Below, piece after piece: positions 34,386 to 44,525 of a stretch of 64,000 bases of DNA. Both the position numbers and the translations under genes were made by a program. The notes beneath the pieces are model-generated. The model did no database searches, was not told the DNA's origin, and saw nothing but the letters and a program-made list of their open reading frames with translations. Positions within the stretch are counted from its first letter, which is position 1. The number at the start of each line of letters is the position of its first letter. Source of the DNA: Heterocephalus glaber (Eukaryota > Chordata > Mammalia > Rodentia > Bathyergidae); contig NW_004624742.1 in the NCBI RefSeq assembly GCF_000247695.1, positions 10,025,574-10,089,573 on the forward strand, given 5' to 3'.

Positions 34386-35215
34386 ATTATTTTTCAATCC
34401 TCTGGGAGAAAAGGTAACAGATTTGTGTGAAGACTTCTTTCCCTCAGCTTTTGTTTTGAGTTCAAGCTGCTTTATTTCGTGATGACCTGTACTGACTCCG
34501 TAAGTAGATGCTTCCCTGGAGATTTTAGCTCTATTTCCCCCCAGGGCCCACTTTACCCTGCAACACTAGCAGGGGTGGGGAGACAGTTTAATGCCATTGC
34601 TTTATTTCTTGATAACACCGTTGTTGACATGTCAGCCCTCCATGTCAAAATATTATGACAACCATAATAAGCAAAATAAATTTAAAACATTTATTGATTT
34701 TAAGTGTTATCATTTACCTCTGCTATCAGTGACATATGATGTCAAATGTGATATATTTGAAGTATATTTTAAGCACAATAATTAATGAATTGGATTTAGG
34801 AGCTGAGTATTTAACATATTTTATGATGTACTTTGATGAAAAATCCCCATAAGAGGAGATATATCAATCGGAGCTCTTGGCTGTGAGTCTAACGTACATT
34901 CCCAATGACATCTTTCCTACCAGAGCTCTATGCCCACACACCACAGATGAGAGAAGAGACAGAAGTATGCTGCTGAAATTGCTCACACCATTCTAGTAGA
35001 AATCAGCAACAGAGCCAGCATTCATCAAAAACTAAACTAAACTAAAATAAAATAAAACCAGGAGAATTGGGCTAATGGTAATTTCATTCACTTCATCCCT
35101 AGCCCATTACCATGACTTGTCTTTTCTCAACTGGTGATTTCATAACCAAGGATGGAGACCCAGGCAGTCTCATCCAAGCCAGGTCCATCAGAAGCAACAT
35201 CACACTTTTGTGAAC
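34386..35215. other. Non-coding sequence, nothing recognised
   Basis: A short (AAACT)n/(AAAAT)n run occurs at about 35030-35058. No gene or interspersed repeat could be named. Confidence 0.4.
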
Positions 35216-35220
35216 GAGGC

Positions 35221-35582
35221 TGTTATGGTTTGGGACTAGATGTCCCCCCAAACCCTCATGCAGGCATAGGCTTGGTCTAGAGTGTGTGAAGCTGGAATTG
35301 ATTCATGATGCAATGCCAGGCTCAAGGGCACTAGGATTAAGGGTGTGAGTGCTACCTGCCCTAAGAAGCCTGAATACAGTAAAAGGGGCAGGAGGTGCTG
35401 TTCAAGCTCGCTTGTTGCCTTAGCTGCCTTGTGCATGCCATGTTTCTCCTCTGTGATGCTTCAGCCTTGGAGCCAGCTGATTATGGACAGAAACCTCTAT
35501 GAACTGTAACCCAAATAACCCCCTTCCCCTCTAACTCTGGGTGTCTGGTATTTTGTCCCAACAACGAGAGAAAAGTAACACA
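35221..35582 (+). repeat. MaLR solo LTR with perfect 5-bp target duplication
   Basis: It begins TGTTATGGTTTGGGACTAGA and ends '...aaaagtaacaca', with canonical TG and CA termini. The 5-mer gaggc flanks both ends (35216-35220 and 35583-35587). It is the same family as 33282-33626 (shared 'atgtccccccaaaccctcat' and 'ccttggagccagc'). The LTR is 362 bp. Confidence 0.88.
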
Positions 35583-35587
35583 GAGGC

Positions 35588-37430
35588 TTTAACAGTGACA
35601 CAATCCAGTGCTATAGAAGATGAAAGGAGAATCATCCTGCAGCAGAGAGCTGCCATCATTACAATAATGTGGGGGGGGGGGGGGGGACAGAGGTGTCAAT
35701 GACAATTAGAAGTTTCCTGACAGGGCCTGGGCTAAATGAGTTATAGAGGCAATTGACCTAAAAATTTTGAAGTGTCCATTTGTTCAGTAACCTAGACAAA
35801 CCTGCCACCCAAGTGGAGATGGCCATAAGCAAGGAATTTATGGTGGTAGAATTCCGGTTTAGCATAAATAACCTCAGGGAACAGATTTAAACTGCTTGCA
35901 TTTTTTAAAATTATGCAACAACAACAACGAAAACAACAACAAAATGAGTTTATGCAAACTCAATAGCAATTGCAGAACAGAGGGGCCTCTAAGTCTTTAT
36001 CTCCAAAGACGTGGCCTTCCTTCTCGCCTGTTTGTTTTCTCCCTCTGGATGAAGATTCACAGCATTAATCCATAATAACTGTATCTCACTCCATTACAGG
36101 TAGTTCAAGGCCGCTCGGCATAAACGATATGCATGGCTTTGTGTCCTCATCTTTAAAACCACCAAATATCTTGGTCACAGACATATGTTAGGTTTAATGC
36201 ATCCCCTGCCATAAAAGTGCTGCTTAAGACTAATGAACAAACGAATGTTTGTTTAAACCTCTTTGTGAAAATCAAACAAGCTTTCAACAGCTATTCGTGT
36301 ATTTATCGTCAGATGTGAATCATCACTTAGGTGCTTTGCCCTGAAATATTACCAGCTAATGCTCATAGTTCCATGATACTAATTCACTCACTGTGGGTTT
36401 TGCTTGGGTTTTCCCCCCTCTTCTTCTTTTCTGTCATTACATCTCTGTGAAGAAAGGCTCTCTGTGAAGAGCTCCACTTTGTCCCTGGCAGAGCTGACAG
36501 CACTGGGGCCCAGCCTAGCCAGAATGCAGTCTTCAGAAGGGCCCAGCCTCAAGGACACAGCCTGCCTGCCTCGGCTTCCACTCTGAGACTTTCCAAGGCA
36601 CCAGCACCAGCCAGGCACTGCCCGTACCCCTCCTCACAAAGTAGCTGTTTTTTTTCAAACTCAGCAGCACCTGAAAAGCTCCCACAAGATTTACCCATTA
36701 TATTAAATAACAGGTTTTAGAAGCTGGGAACTGTTATTCTAGTGTTGCTGGGTGTCATTAAGGTTGCACGTCTATGCTTGTTTAATTTTTCTTCTGCCAT
36801 TAAGCAAACTAAATGCTCCAAGGTTTTTTTTCTGTCTCAGTGGGGTCCACCCAGAATAGAAAAGAGAATAAGTGTTCCAGGGTTGTGTAACTGGGTTTTT
36901 TTTGTTGCTTTCATTATGAGGAAGGAATTAAAAATCCCTCCTAGTCAGTACTTAAAATATCAAAGTCATTGTTTAATGCCTTTGAGTCACTGTACAACTA
37001 ATTCAATTGCACAGTGTAGTGCCGTTTCACGGTGTGTGAAACACAGATAGTACATAGAAGTGATTGCAAAGTTGAATAAACACCAAATTAGTTTTAAAAG
37101 TCTGCAACTTCCTGGTGGAGTCTTTCAAACTAAATGACACTACTGTCTGACCAAGCCAGTGGTGGCCAAAAGGTTGCATTACCTTTCTGCTTGTGTCACC
37201 CTGAGAAAGTGGCCCCTGTCCCTGTGGTATCTGGAGGAGTTGCTGTCCTTTGAGAGGTGTGTGCACTGCCAACTCAACATCACTCAGGAGACGGGGCACC
37301 ACAACGTGGCAAACTATATGCTCCAAGGGAGGAGCAGGGCAGAAGAACAGAGAAGCCACAGCCAGAGGAGACTTTCCAGGGCAAATTTAAAAGCAGTTAG
37401 ATATAGATCAAATATTATGATTTGAGAATT
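35588..37430. other. Mostly unique sequence with simple repeats
   Basis: It contains a G16 run (35671-35686) and a (CAA)n-like stretch (about 35919-35944). The rest has no gene, RNA or interspersed repeat that I can support. Frames up to 110 codons (37027-37359 minus) overlap frames on the other strand and resemble nothing. Confidence 0.4.
35671..35686. repeat. Poly-G run (16 G)
   Basis: Sixteen consecutive G are visible. Such runs are length-unstable and prone to sequencing error. Confidence 0.9.
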
Positions 37431-37431
37431 A

Positions 37432-37550
37432 GAAAGCCCAAGTTAAGACCCCAGCTTGGTTGCTTCCTGGCCAGGAGACCATGTTTAAGTCACTCAATAT
37501 TTCTGAGCCTCAGTGCCCTTATCTGAGCTTATCTAATCAATAACAATTAT
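37432..37550 (+). repeat. MIR SINE fragment
   Basis: 'cagcttggttgcttcctggc', 'atgtttaagtcactcaatat' and 'ttctgagcctcagtgccctt' follow the MIR core. Confidence 0.65.
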
Positions 37551-37557
37551 TAACTAA

Positions 37558-37680
37558 CTGTGTATCGTGTATGTTCCAGGCACTCTTCTAAGTGCAGAAG
37601 GACTGTGGACACAGTATCCAGCAGAACAAGTTAGTCCATGTCCTCAGTGATATTTACTGTTGGCTGAGTATAAACAATCA
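37558..37680 (-). repeat. L2 LINE 3' end fragment, antisense
   Basis: 'ttccaggcactcttctaagt' followed by 'gtggacacagtatccagcag' and 'gtccatgtcctcagtgat' resembles the L2 3' end in reverse complement. Confidence 0.45.
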
Positions 37681-37805
37681 TAGAAATTCATGAAAAGCAA
37701 TCATAAAACACTAACCAATTACTTTGGATACACAAGGCACTGCACTATGGACAAAAAGTATAACTGAAATAAACCAGTCTTCATCGTCTCCTCATTCACA
37801 CAGAA

Positions 37806-38029
37806 CAGTGGTGGTGAACCTATGGCACGCATACTGCACCGGGCACAGAGTCCTCTCTGTCAGCACGTGAGGTGAGTCGCTCCAGCAGCCAAGCATAGAA
37901 TAACAGTTGTCTTTTCTAAACTAAAACCTCAGTATTCAGGTTTAATTGCACTGTTGGAAATTTGTGATAAATAGGTGGGTTTGGGGTTGCAGTCTGGGGA
38001 CTCAGTCTCTAAAAGGTTCTCCACTACTG
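37806..38029. mobile_element. SPIN-like hAT non-autonomous DNA transposon, complete
   Basis: It is a 224-bp element with terminal inverted repeats CAGTGGTGGTGAACCT (left) and AGGTTCTCCACTACTG (right), matching at 14 of 16 positions when inverted. The flanking 8-mers acacagaa (37798-37805) and acctagaa (38030-38037) agree at 6 of 8, as expected for a hAT target duplication. The left end 'gaacctatggcacgcatact' and the right end 'gggttgcagtctggggactc' with 'agtctctaaaaggttc' match the SPIN / OposCharlie group of hAT MITEs as I remember them. It carries no transposase and needed one in trans. Confidence 0.75.
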
Positions 38030-38044
38030 ACCTAGAAAATATGT

Positions 38045-38150
38045 TTGCGAATCTATGCACCAAGCACTAGGGGTATAACAGGTAAGAGGCGAGTCTCTGC
38101 CTTGATTAACCTCTTATTCTGATGGAAGAAAATGGGCAATGAGCCAATAA
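38045..38150 (-). repeat. L2 LINE 3' end fragment, antisense
   Basis: 'tgcaccaagcactaggggta', 'gcgagtctctgccttgatta', and 'tgatggaagaaaatgggcaa' fit the antisense L2 3' end. It directly follows the hAT element. Confidence 0.5.
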
Positions 38151-38276
38151 ATGGCTCCATTTACCCTCTCTTTCAAGTCTTTTTTAAAAATATCCCTTCT
38201 TGACCAGGTTACACAACTATCCCATGAATACTCCATCCACCCCTCCCCATGTCTGTTCCACTTCACCCCGCTGAGA

Positions 38277-38790
38277 TAGACGGTTAATTTCCAGGTCAAC
38301 CTGGTCGGATCACAAGGTGCCTAGTGTCACTCTGAGTGTGCCTGTGGGAGTGCTCTTAGAAGAGATGAACACTGGAATCTGTAGGCTGAGGAAAGGAGAC
38401 AGACCCTCGCCAGGGCCCCTGGATGGCCATCATCCAGCCAGCTGGAGACCTGAGTAGACGAGAAAGTCTGGCCTGATGTGTGTACAAGAAAACCCTTCCT
38501 GCCTGGTCACTTGAGCTGAGACATCAGCCCTTTTCTGCTTTCAGACTTGAGCTAGAACATCAGCTCCTCCTGGATCTGAAGCCTACAGGAGATTATGGGA
38601 CTATAACTATACCCCCAGCTCTCCTTTCCCTAGGCCTGTGGAATCAGACTGAAGCTATTCCACTGACTCTCTGGGGTCTCCAGCTCGCCAACTGAAGGCT
38701 TTGAAATATATCAGCCTCCAAACCTGCATAGGCCATTCTCTCATTTTATCTATCCTGTTGGCCCTTTTTCTCTCCAGAAGCTTAATACAC
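38277..38790 (+). repeat. MLT2-type ERVL solo LTR
   Basis: It starts 'gacggttaatttccaggtca', then 'gagatgaacactggaatctg', 'gagctgagacatcagccctt', 'cttgagctagaacatcagct', 'ccagctcgccaactgaaggc', and ends 'ctccagaagcttaatacac'. This is the MLT2B-like LTR order, here in the sense direction. The antisense copy is at 23940-24790. Confidence 0.75.
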
Positions 38791-38975
38791 CTTCTCTGTG
38801 TCTTCCCTCCATCACACTGATCACTTTCCAACAAATTAAGCAATTGATAAAATCTATGGTTTATTATTTATCTCCCCCTCTAAAATGTCAGTTTCACAAA
38901 CAGCTCATTCATTGCTGGATCTCAACCCTGGCATCTAATAGGGAGTCAGTAAATAGTTGTTGAAAAATCATAGTG
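38791..38975 (+). repeat. L2 LINE 3' end fragment
   Basis: 'ttatctccccctctaaaatg', 'tcattgctggatctcaaccc', 'tggcatctaatagggagtca' and 'gtaaatagttgttgaa' follow the L2 3' end to its terminus. Confidence 0.7.
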
Positions 38976-39184
38976 CTCATATAGAACCAAGTAAAGAGAG
39001 CAATGGCACTTGACTGAAGCAGTGGCACTTTCTTTACAGAGGGTGCTTAGGCCCTGGTGGTGTAACACACATTGTTACTGGGGTGACCATACTATTTATC
39101 TTCCAAAGTAGGGCAACTTTTTTATAAAACTATTTATTCTGAGTCCTCATAGATGCACAAGGAGTTATAAGAAATAATACAGAG

Positions 39185-39280
39185 GGGCCGGGGATTTAGC
39201 TCAGTGGTTCCACCACCTGCCTCACAGGCACAAGGTCCTGAGTTCGATCCCCAGTACCAAAAAAGAAAAAAAAGAAAAAG
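39185..39280 (+). repeat. ID SINE with 9-bp target duplication
   Basis: The head GGGCCGGGGATTTAGCTCAG, the intact A box, the B box GAGTTCGATCCC and GGTACC-type end (AGTACC) precede an A/G tail. The flanks aatacagag at 39176-39184 and 39281-39289 are identical. It is one of the best-preserved ID copies here. Confidence 0.97.
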
Positions 39281-39765
39281 AATACAGAGATCTCATATAC
39301 TCTCTACCCTGTTTTCCCAAACAGAAACAGCTTGTAAAACAATAATACAGCATCACAATTGAGATATAGATATAAATACATAATAAATCTATTGAGGAGG
39401 TCAGCTTAACTTGTACTCAATGTGCGTGTGTTAGTTTTATGCAATTTTTTACATGTGTAGGTTCATACATTCACCACCATAACCAGGATATGGACAGACT
39501 CTTCTCCACGAGGACTTTGCATACTGCTGCTTTCATAATCGCGTCCTCCTCTGTGCTCCTCACCTCCAACCCTTCCCCAACCTGGGCAACTGCTATTCTC
39601 CTCTCCAGTTCCATTCTTTTTGCAAACTGAGGCACTATTGAGAGTAGAGAGGAACACCACTAATAACTATGCAGAACAACTGGGAAATGAGGACTCTCCT
39701 TGGAAAAACATAACCCATAGCCTTCTCTTTGTGATAAAATAATGACAGCAATATCCGACAGTTGT
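39281..39765. other. Non-coding sequence, nothing recognised
   Basis: 'acatgtgtaggttcatacat' with 'accaccataaccaggatat' resembles an L1 3' region, but too little remains to assign it. There is no gene. Confidence 0.35.
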
Positions 39766-39769
39766 GGAC

Positions 39770-39995
39770 TGCTTACCTCATGTCAGCCACAGCATAGATC
39801 CCTGTCCTTGTCATCATTTTTAAAACTCAAAACAACCATTTGAGGACAATAGTATTATTGTTCAGATTTTACAGATGAAGAAACAGAAGCAGAGACATTA
39901 AGACAGCTGCTCAAGGTCACAGGGCATATAGCTTTTAGAGCCAGGAATCATAACCAGGTCTTTTTGGCTTTTAAACTTGCCTTTTTAACTGCTGC
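39770..39995 (-). repeat. MIR SINE, antisense, nearly full length
   Basis: 'attattgttcagattttaca', 'gatgaagaaacagaagcaga', 'gctgctcaaggtcacagggc' and 'agagccaggaatcataacca' follow antisense MIR clearly. Confidence 0.85.
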
Positions 39996-40074
39996 ATATT
40001 AAACAAATAATTACAACAACTAATTTATCGAATAATTACAAGTGCACAAAGTGTTTTAAAGGAGAAATAGAAAG

Positions 40075-40165
40075 TGCTACTAAAGCATAAAATGGGAATT
40101 GGAAAAATATTTACCCTACACAGCATTGTTGTAAGGATTAAAAAATATTAGTTAGAGTGCTTTGT
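40075..40165 (+). repeat. MIR SINE 3' fragment
   Basis: 'ggaattggaaaaatatttac' and 'cagcattgttgtaaggatta' correspond to the MIR 3' part (tacctacctcatagggttgttgtgaggattaa). Confidence 0.5.
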
Positions 40166-40930
40166 TTCCCAAAAAGAACCTTTTAAAATGTTCAGCCTTA
40201 CCAACACATATACCAGGAGAAATGGCCTCATGTGGACATTCATCATCTTATATTTCCAAAATTTAAGAGCAATATCCTTAAAAGTGCAGTAGCATCCTAT
40301 ATATTCTTTGGAATACTGACATAGAACACTGGCTTTTAAATATTTTAAAAGCCACAGTTTTCAACTGCAACCCAAAAGAGACACTCAGCCTGCCAGCATA
40401 CACTGTCCAGCAGAGTTCGGAACTCCGCAGAAGAAATGGCCTATGGGCTCCCCAGAGCTTGAGGATCCATCACTGAGGGTTCTTGTACTGTAGATCTAGA
40501 AAGCAGTAGGCTGTCTCAGAAAGGAAAAAGACCCACTATGTGGAGTGGGATGGAGCAGGAGCAATTATGTTAAATTTCATCTCAAGTTCTCTCAAAAGGA
40601 AGAACATTCAGGATTAGCCACCTTAACACATTCTTTAAAATAAATATTAACTTTCAGAAAATACTTGTCTTATTGTGGCCATGAGAAATCAACACACCCA
40701 AGTATACAGCACTTGAACTAAGCTAGAATACTAATGTCAAGATCTACTGACAAAGTTGTCCTCAGACTGTCCAGGTCTAGACTTCTGAATTTCCTGAGAT
40801 CTGATCCTGTTCTGATCAAAAGGTGGGAATGGTAGCATCCTATGGGAGAAAGACCATCAGCCCATTAACGGCAGCTGCCCTCGGTGGGGTGGGAGGAGAC
40901 AGGGTGAAGATGGATTAAGTGGCCTGTGAA
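40166..40930. other. Non-coding sequence, nothing recognised
   Basis: A short inverted pair 'ggcttttaaa...tttaaaagcc' lies at about 40331-40353. There is no gene or nameable repeat. Confidence 0.4.
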
Positions 40931-40934
40931 CTCA

Positions 40935-41110
40935 GCATCAAAATAAACAGTGAACTTTGAGCCAAAAGATTGAATTTGAATCATAGCTCTTCTAATGCTA
41001 GAGTGGTCCCAGTTTCCTTACTTATCAAATAAGGATTAAAGTATTGAATGGTCAAAGTTGTATGGGAATTAAATGAGATAAAGAGTGCTCTGTATGTACT
41101 CTAAGTCTTG
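40935..41110 (+). repeat. MIR SINE
   Basis: 'gattgaatttgaatcatagc', 'cagtttccttacttatcaaa', 'taaggattaaagtattgaat' and 'ttaaatgagataaagagtgc' follow MIR from core to 3' end. Confidence 0.65.
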
Positions 41111-41396
41111 CATGAATAAGGGTATTCTTTTTACTTGAGAAACTGAAGAAAAAGACACCCTGAACAGGACAGACGGACAAATAAGAGGATGAGAGAGAGA
41201 AGCTGAAGCACCCACGTTTTCCTACAGGAAACCCCTACACAGAGCTGCAGCCAAAGGCCACATCTTAAGGGCGGTTTGGGAGCAGCTCACCATTCTGCCT
41301 GAAAGATTGCACCCTGAGAAACCTCTCCCTCCCGCTCTTCTAATCAGCGGGATTTTGATCCTGTCTTATCAGCCCATCTCTCGGCTACACAGACAT

Positions 41397-41407
41397 GTGT
41401 GTGTGTG

Positions 41408-41439
<32 letters not shown>

Positions 41440-41452
41440 AGAGAGAGAGAGA
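41397..41452. repeat. Compound (TG)n(GA)n microsatellite
   Basis: Two TG blocks split by one TT are followed directly by about seven GA units. It is a compound simple repeat with no SINE tail beside it. Confidence 0.93.
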
Positions 41453-41499
41453 GTGCACATTTGCACAGGGGACCAATGGGTTGGCATTACCACTTTATA

Positions 41500-41815
41500 A
41501 ACCCAGGTCTCTTCAAATCTCACCTTTCCAGGCCAACCTTCACTCATTTTAATTAGTTCACCCCACCTAACAACACTATCTCCTGCGCAAAATCTAATGC
41601 TCACCCACCATTTTTGTCTCCAAAGCTCTTGCCACTGTCTGATAAGATTTTACATGTTGATTTGCTTGTTTATGGCATGGTCCTTCACTACGAAGAGCAT
41701 GGCATAGGGTGTGATTGATTATTAATGTATTCCCAACACTAAAAAACATGTGGTACATGCCAGGTGCCCAATGAATACGTTTTAATGAGTCAATGAGTGA
41801 ACTCCATTCCCAGCT
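41500..41815 (+). repeat. L2 LINE 3' end
   Basis: 'caaatctcacctttccaggc', 'ttgatttgcttgtttatggc' and the terminal 'tggtacatgccaggtgccca' with 'atgaatacgttttaatgag' fit a diverged L2 3' UTR. Confidence 0.5.
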
Positions 41816-42365
41816 TTATTCTGTTGACATTCTTTCAGCTATCTTAACAATTTTCAGAGTTCTGCTACTCTACACATTGTCTAAAGTCTTGCCTTTTTAT
41901 TATTTGAATTGCTGCCCTGCTTAGTTTGAGCTCAAGTAGAGCCTGAAAAAAGGGCTTGGGATCCCAGGAGTGGAGAAAACGGGAAGAACAAGACAAGGAG
42001 TGAGGAAGAACCAACAAATGAGTGCCTTACCTAAGTCGCTGACATGGGTGGGAGGCCCCAGTTCTGCTCAAATTTGCTGAGAGATGCACAGGATAGTTCC
42101 CAAATATGGATAATGGAACATTTATCTATATAAACTAAACAGTTAGAAACCATGTAGTCCTTGCCCCTGAGAAAACTTTACTCTAAATCTCTAAATGAAA
42201 ATGAAATAAAAATGCTTATGACCTATTTATTGTGCCAAAGGGAATTAAATTTTATTGAGTACCAAACACAAGCTAAGAACTGTGCTAGGGCCATATCTAC
42301 ATGGGGGGGGGTAGACTGAGAGTCATTTCATTATGAAAAGAACTGCCTTATTATTTAGGGTACTA
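41816..42365. other. Mostly unique sequence; possible L2 scrap
   Basis: 'attgagtaccaaacacaagc...ctgtgctagg' near 42256-42292 resembles antisense L2, followed by a G9 run. Otherwise nothing recognisable. Confidence 0.35.
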
Positions 42366-42369
42366 CCAC

Positions 42370-42540
42370 TTAACTATGTTCTTAGCATACATAATCTCAC
42401 TAATTCTTACAATTCAATAAAGGTTTTTGTCTACACTTTAGACAAGAGAAAACCAAGACTTAGGAAAGGGAAATAACTTGCCTTAGGTCACATTACCAGC
42501 CCATAGCAGGTCTTTCTGACACCACAGCTTGTCTTAAAGA
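42370..42540 (-). repeat. MIR SINE fragment, antisense
   Basis: 'cataatctcactaattctta', 'gacaagagaaaaccaagact', 'taacttgccttaggtcacat' and 'accagcccatagcaggtctt' follow antisense MIR. Confidence 0.7.
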
Positions 42541-42544
42541 GAAA

Positions 42545-42840
42545 TAGCTATAAGAAAAATGCAGCTGTACATACACGAATGAATGATTATATGTTACAGG
42601 CAAGAGCAATAAGAACACAGACATTGGAATGTACAGCTTAGGACTGTAGCTAATAATACTGTGCTGTATGCTGGAAGTTTGCTTAGAAAATAGATTTTAG
42701 GAACTTTTATCACAGAGATGATGAATATGTTCATTTGCTTGACTGTAGTAATTCCTTCACTCTGAATGTGCATGTGAGACCAAAATGCTGTACACCTTTA
42801 ATTTATACAACCAAATAAAAATACAAATCAAATTCAGGGA
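42545..42840 (+). repeat. L1 LINE 3' end fragment
   Basis: 'gtagctaataatactgtgct', 'gtatgctggaagtttgctta', 'gaaaatagattttaggaact', 'ttgcttgactgtagtaattc' and 'gctgtacacctttaatttat' follow an L1MA/L1PB-type 3' end. Confidence 0.8.
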
Positions 42841-44380
42841 AGGGAATGATTGTTATGGGAGAGACTTCATTTTAACACGATTTCATTAAGAAGGTGGAAT
42901 TTAACTTTTTAGAAAGTTGTAAGAGGTCAGAAGGAAAGCAGAGAGCTGAAAAAGGTGGACTCCTGGCCAAGAAAACAGCTGGAAAGAAGGCGAGGCATCA
43001 GGTAACTGGCTATACGCATCCACTATTTCTCCATCCCATGTTCTCTTTCACAGGTAAGTAGTGTGTGTGAAATTATAAAACATGAAAGATATAGACATAG
43101 AACATAATCTATATCAAACAAAAAAGAGAGTAACTAAAACAAAGAACGAAATCCAGACTATTGCGCTGATTCTGAGATCCTAGAACTTCAGAAACTCCAC
43201 ATTTTTTCAGTGTTTGAAAAGACATATATTCAGTTTGTACAGTCTGACAACAGTGGAATGCTAATAACATTTAATTTCCTTGACTTCTAACCTTCTCAAC
43301 CTGCTGTGCTGCTGGAATGATGGTGTAAATCAAAATACACTGGACTGCAAGGAAAACGTGTGTACTGAGTTGTTCCAAACTGCCTGGTGATTTTTAAAGC
43401 CACCATTCACAGTAGTATTTATGCTATTTTTATTTTTCCTAAATATTTTCTTCTCAACCATGACATAACTGGTTAACGTAGGCACCAAAATAACATACAC
43501 AATAAAGAAGAAAACAGAAAGGAAATTCAGAAACCAGTGAGGGAGGCCAAAATATCCCTAACATCCCTCCTACCCCAATTGTTCTAAATGTTCTTCCATT
43601 TTCCATAAAAAAAATTGGAATATTGCCTTGGGTCTACTAAATCATTAGCAAATTAAGAACCTGTTTTTAATAACATTTAACTTGTAAATAATGCATTAAT
43701 TGACTACCTTGAATGTTAGCTTGAGCATTTGAAACTCTGCTACTAAATTTGTAATGAAAGAAGTGTGCTGTAACAGTGGGCTATATGGTGAATATAACAG
43801 ATTAAATATGACAGTTGATATTTGTGAAAATGGGGTTATAATTAGAGGACACCTGCAGCTGTTTTCCAACCAAAACAACAGAAATTAAACTTGCATAAAG
43901 TGTATGCATGTGTCACATTTTCTGTTGGGGTGTTTCTTTTGTTCTCCTTGAGTCTTCTCATTTTCTTTTCTTCTTTTCGTCAGGTCATATGTCTAAGCAA
44001 GCAACAAGTGATCATTTGCTGGATACACTTTATTGGATCTCTAAGTGATATATCCCAGGAAAGGGAAAAAGAACATAAGTCTTTTTTTATATGAGTTAGG
44101 AGTTTCTAAAAACCATGACTGATGGGGCAGCATATTTCTAACTGCTCAGAATTAGAGGAAGCCAGGTGAAAAAGAACCAGTAGTCCCCTTACCTGCCTTA
44201 CCCAACCATCTAGTAGAATTTCTAGATGGAAACAAGCAGAATGTGGCACCCTGCCAGCTATACATTATTAAAAATGTATGTGGAAGTGAATCAGGTGGAG
44301 AAGTCCCTGAAGCAGGTATTAAAACAAAGAGAAACTAAATATTTCCAATGACTAATAATTAATACAGTGCCTTAAATTCA
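42841..44380. other. Non-coding sequence, nothing recognised
   Basis: No gene or nameable repeat is present. Frames are short. Confidence 0.4.
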
Positions 44381-44384
44381 CTAA

Positions 44385-44525
44385 TTCATTCTTTCATTCA
44401 TTCAACAAATGTAGATAAGGACATTCCAGTACCTGTACTAAGCCGGGCCCTAAGATAAACTGAGTAAGACACAGCTCTCATGCCCTAAAGAAGCTAAATA
44501 TCTGGTTTGGGGGAATACATCTATA
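44385..44525 (-). repeat. L2 LINE 3' end fragment, antisense
   Basis: 'cattcattcaacaaatgtag', 'cctgtactaagccgggccct', 'cacagctctcatgccctaaa' and 'gaagctaaatatctggtttg' match the antisense L2 3' end. Confidence 0.65.

Noticed and set aside
33282..35582. One MaLR provirus bounded by two LTRs
   Set aside because: The two LTRs have different 5-bp target duplications (actgg and gaggc).
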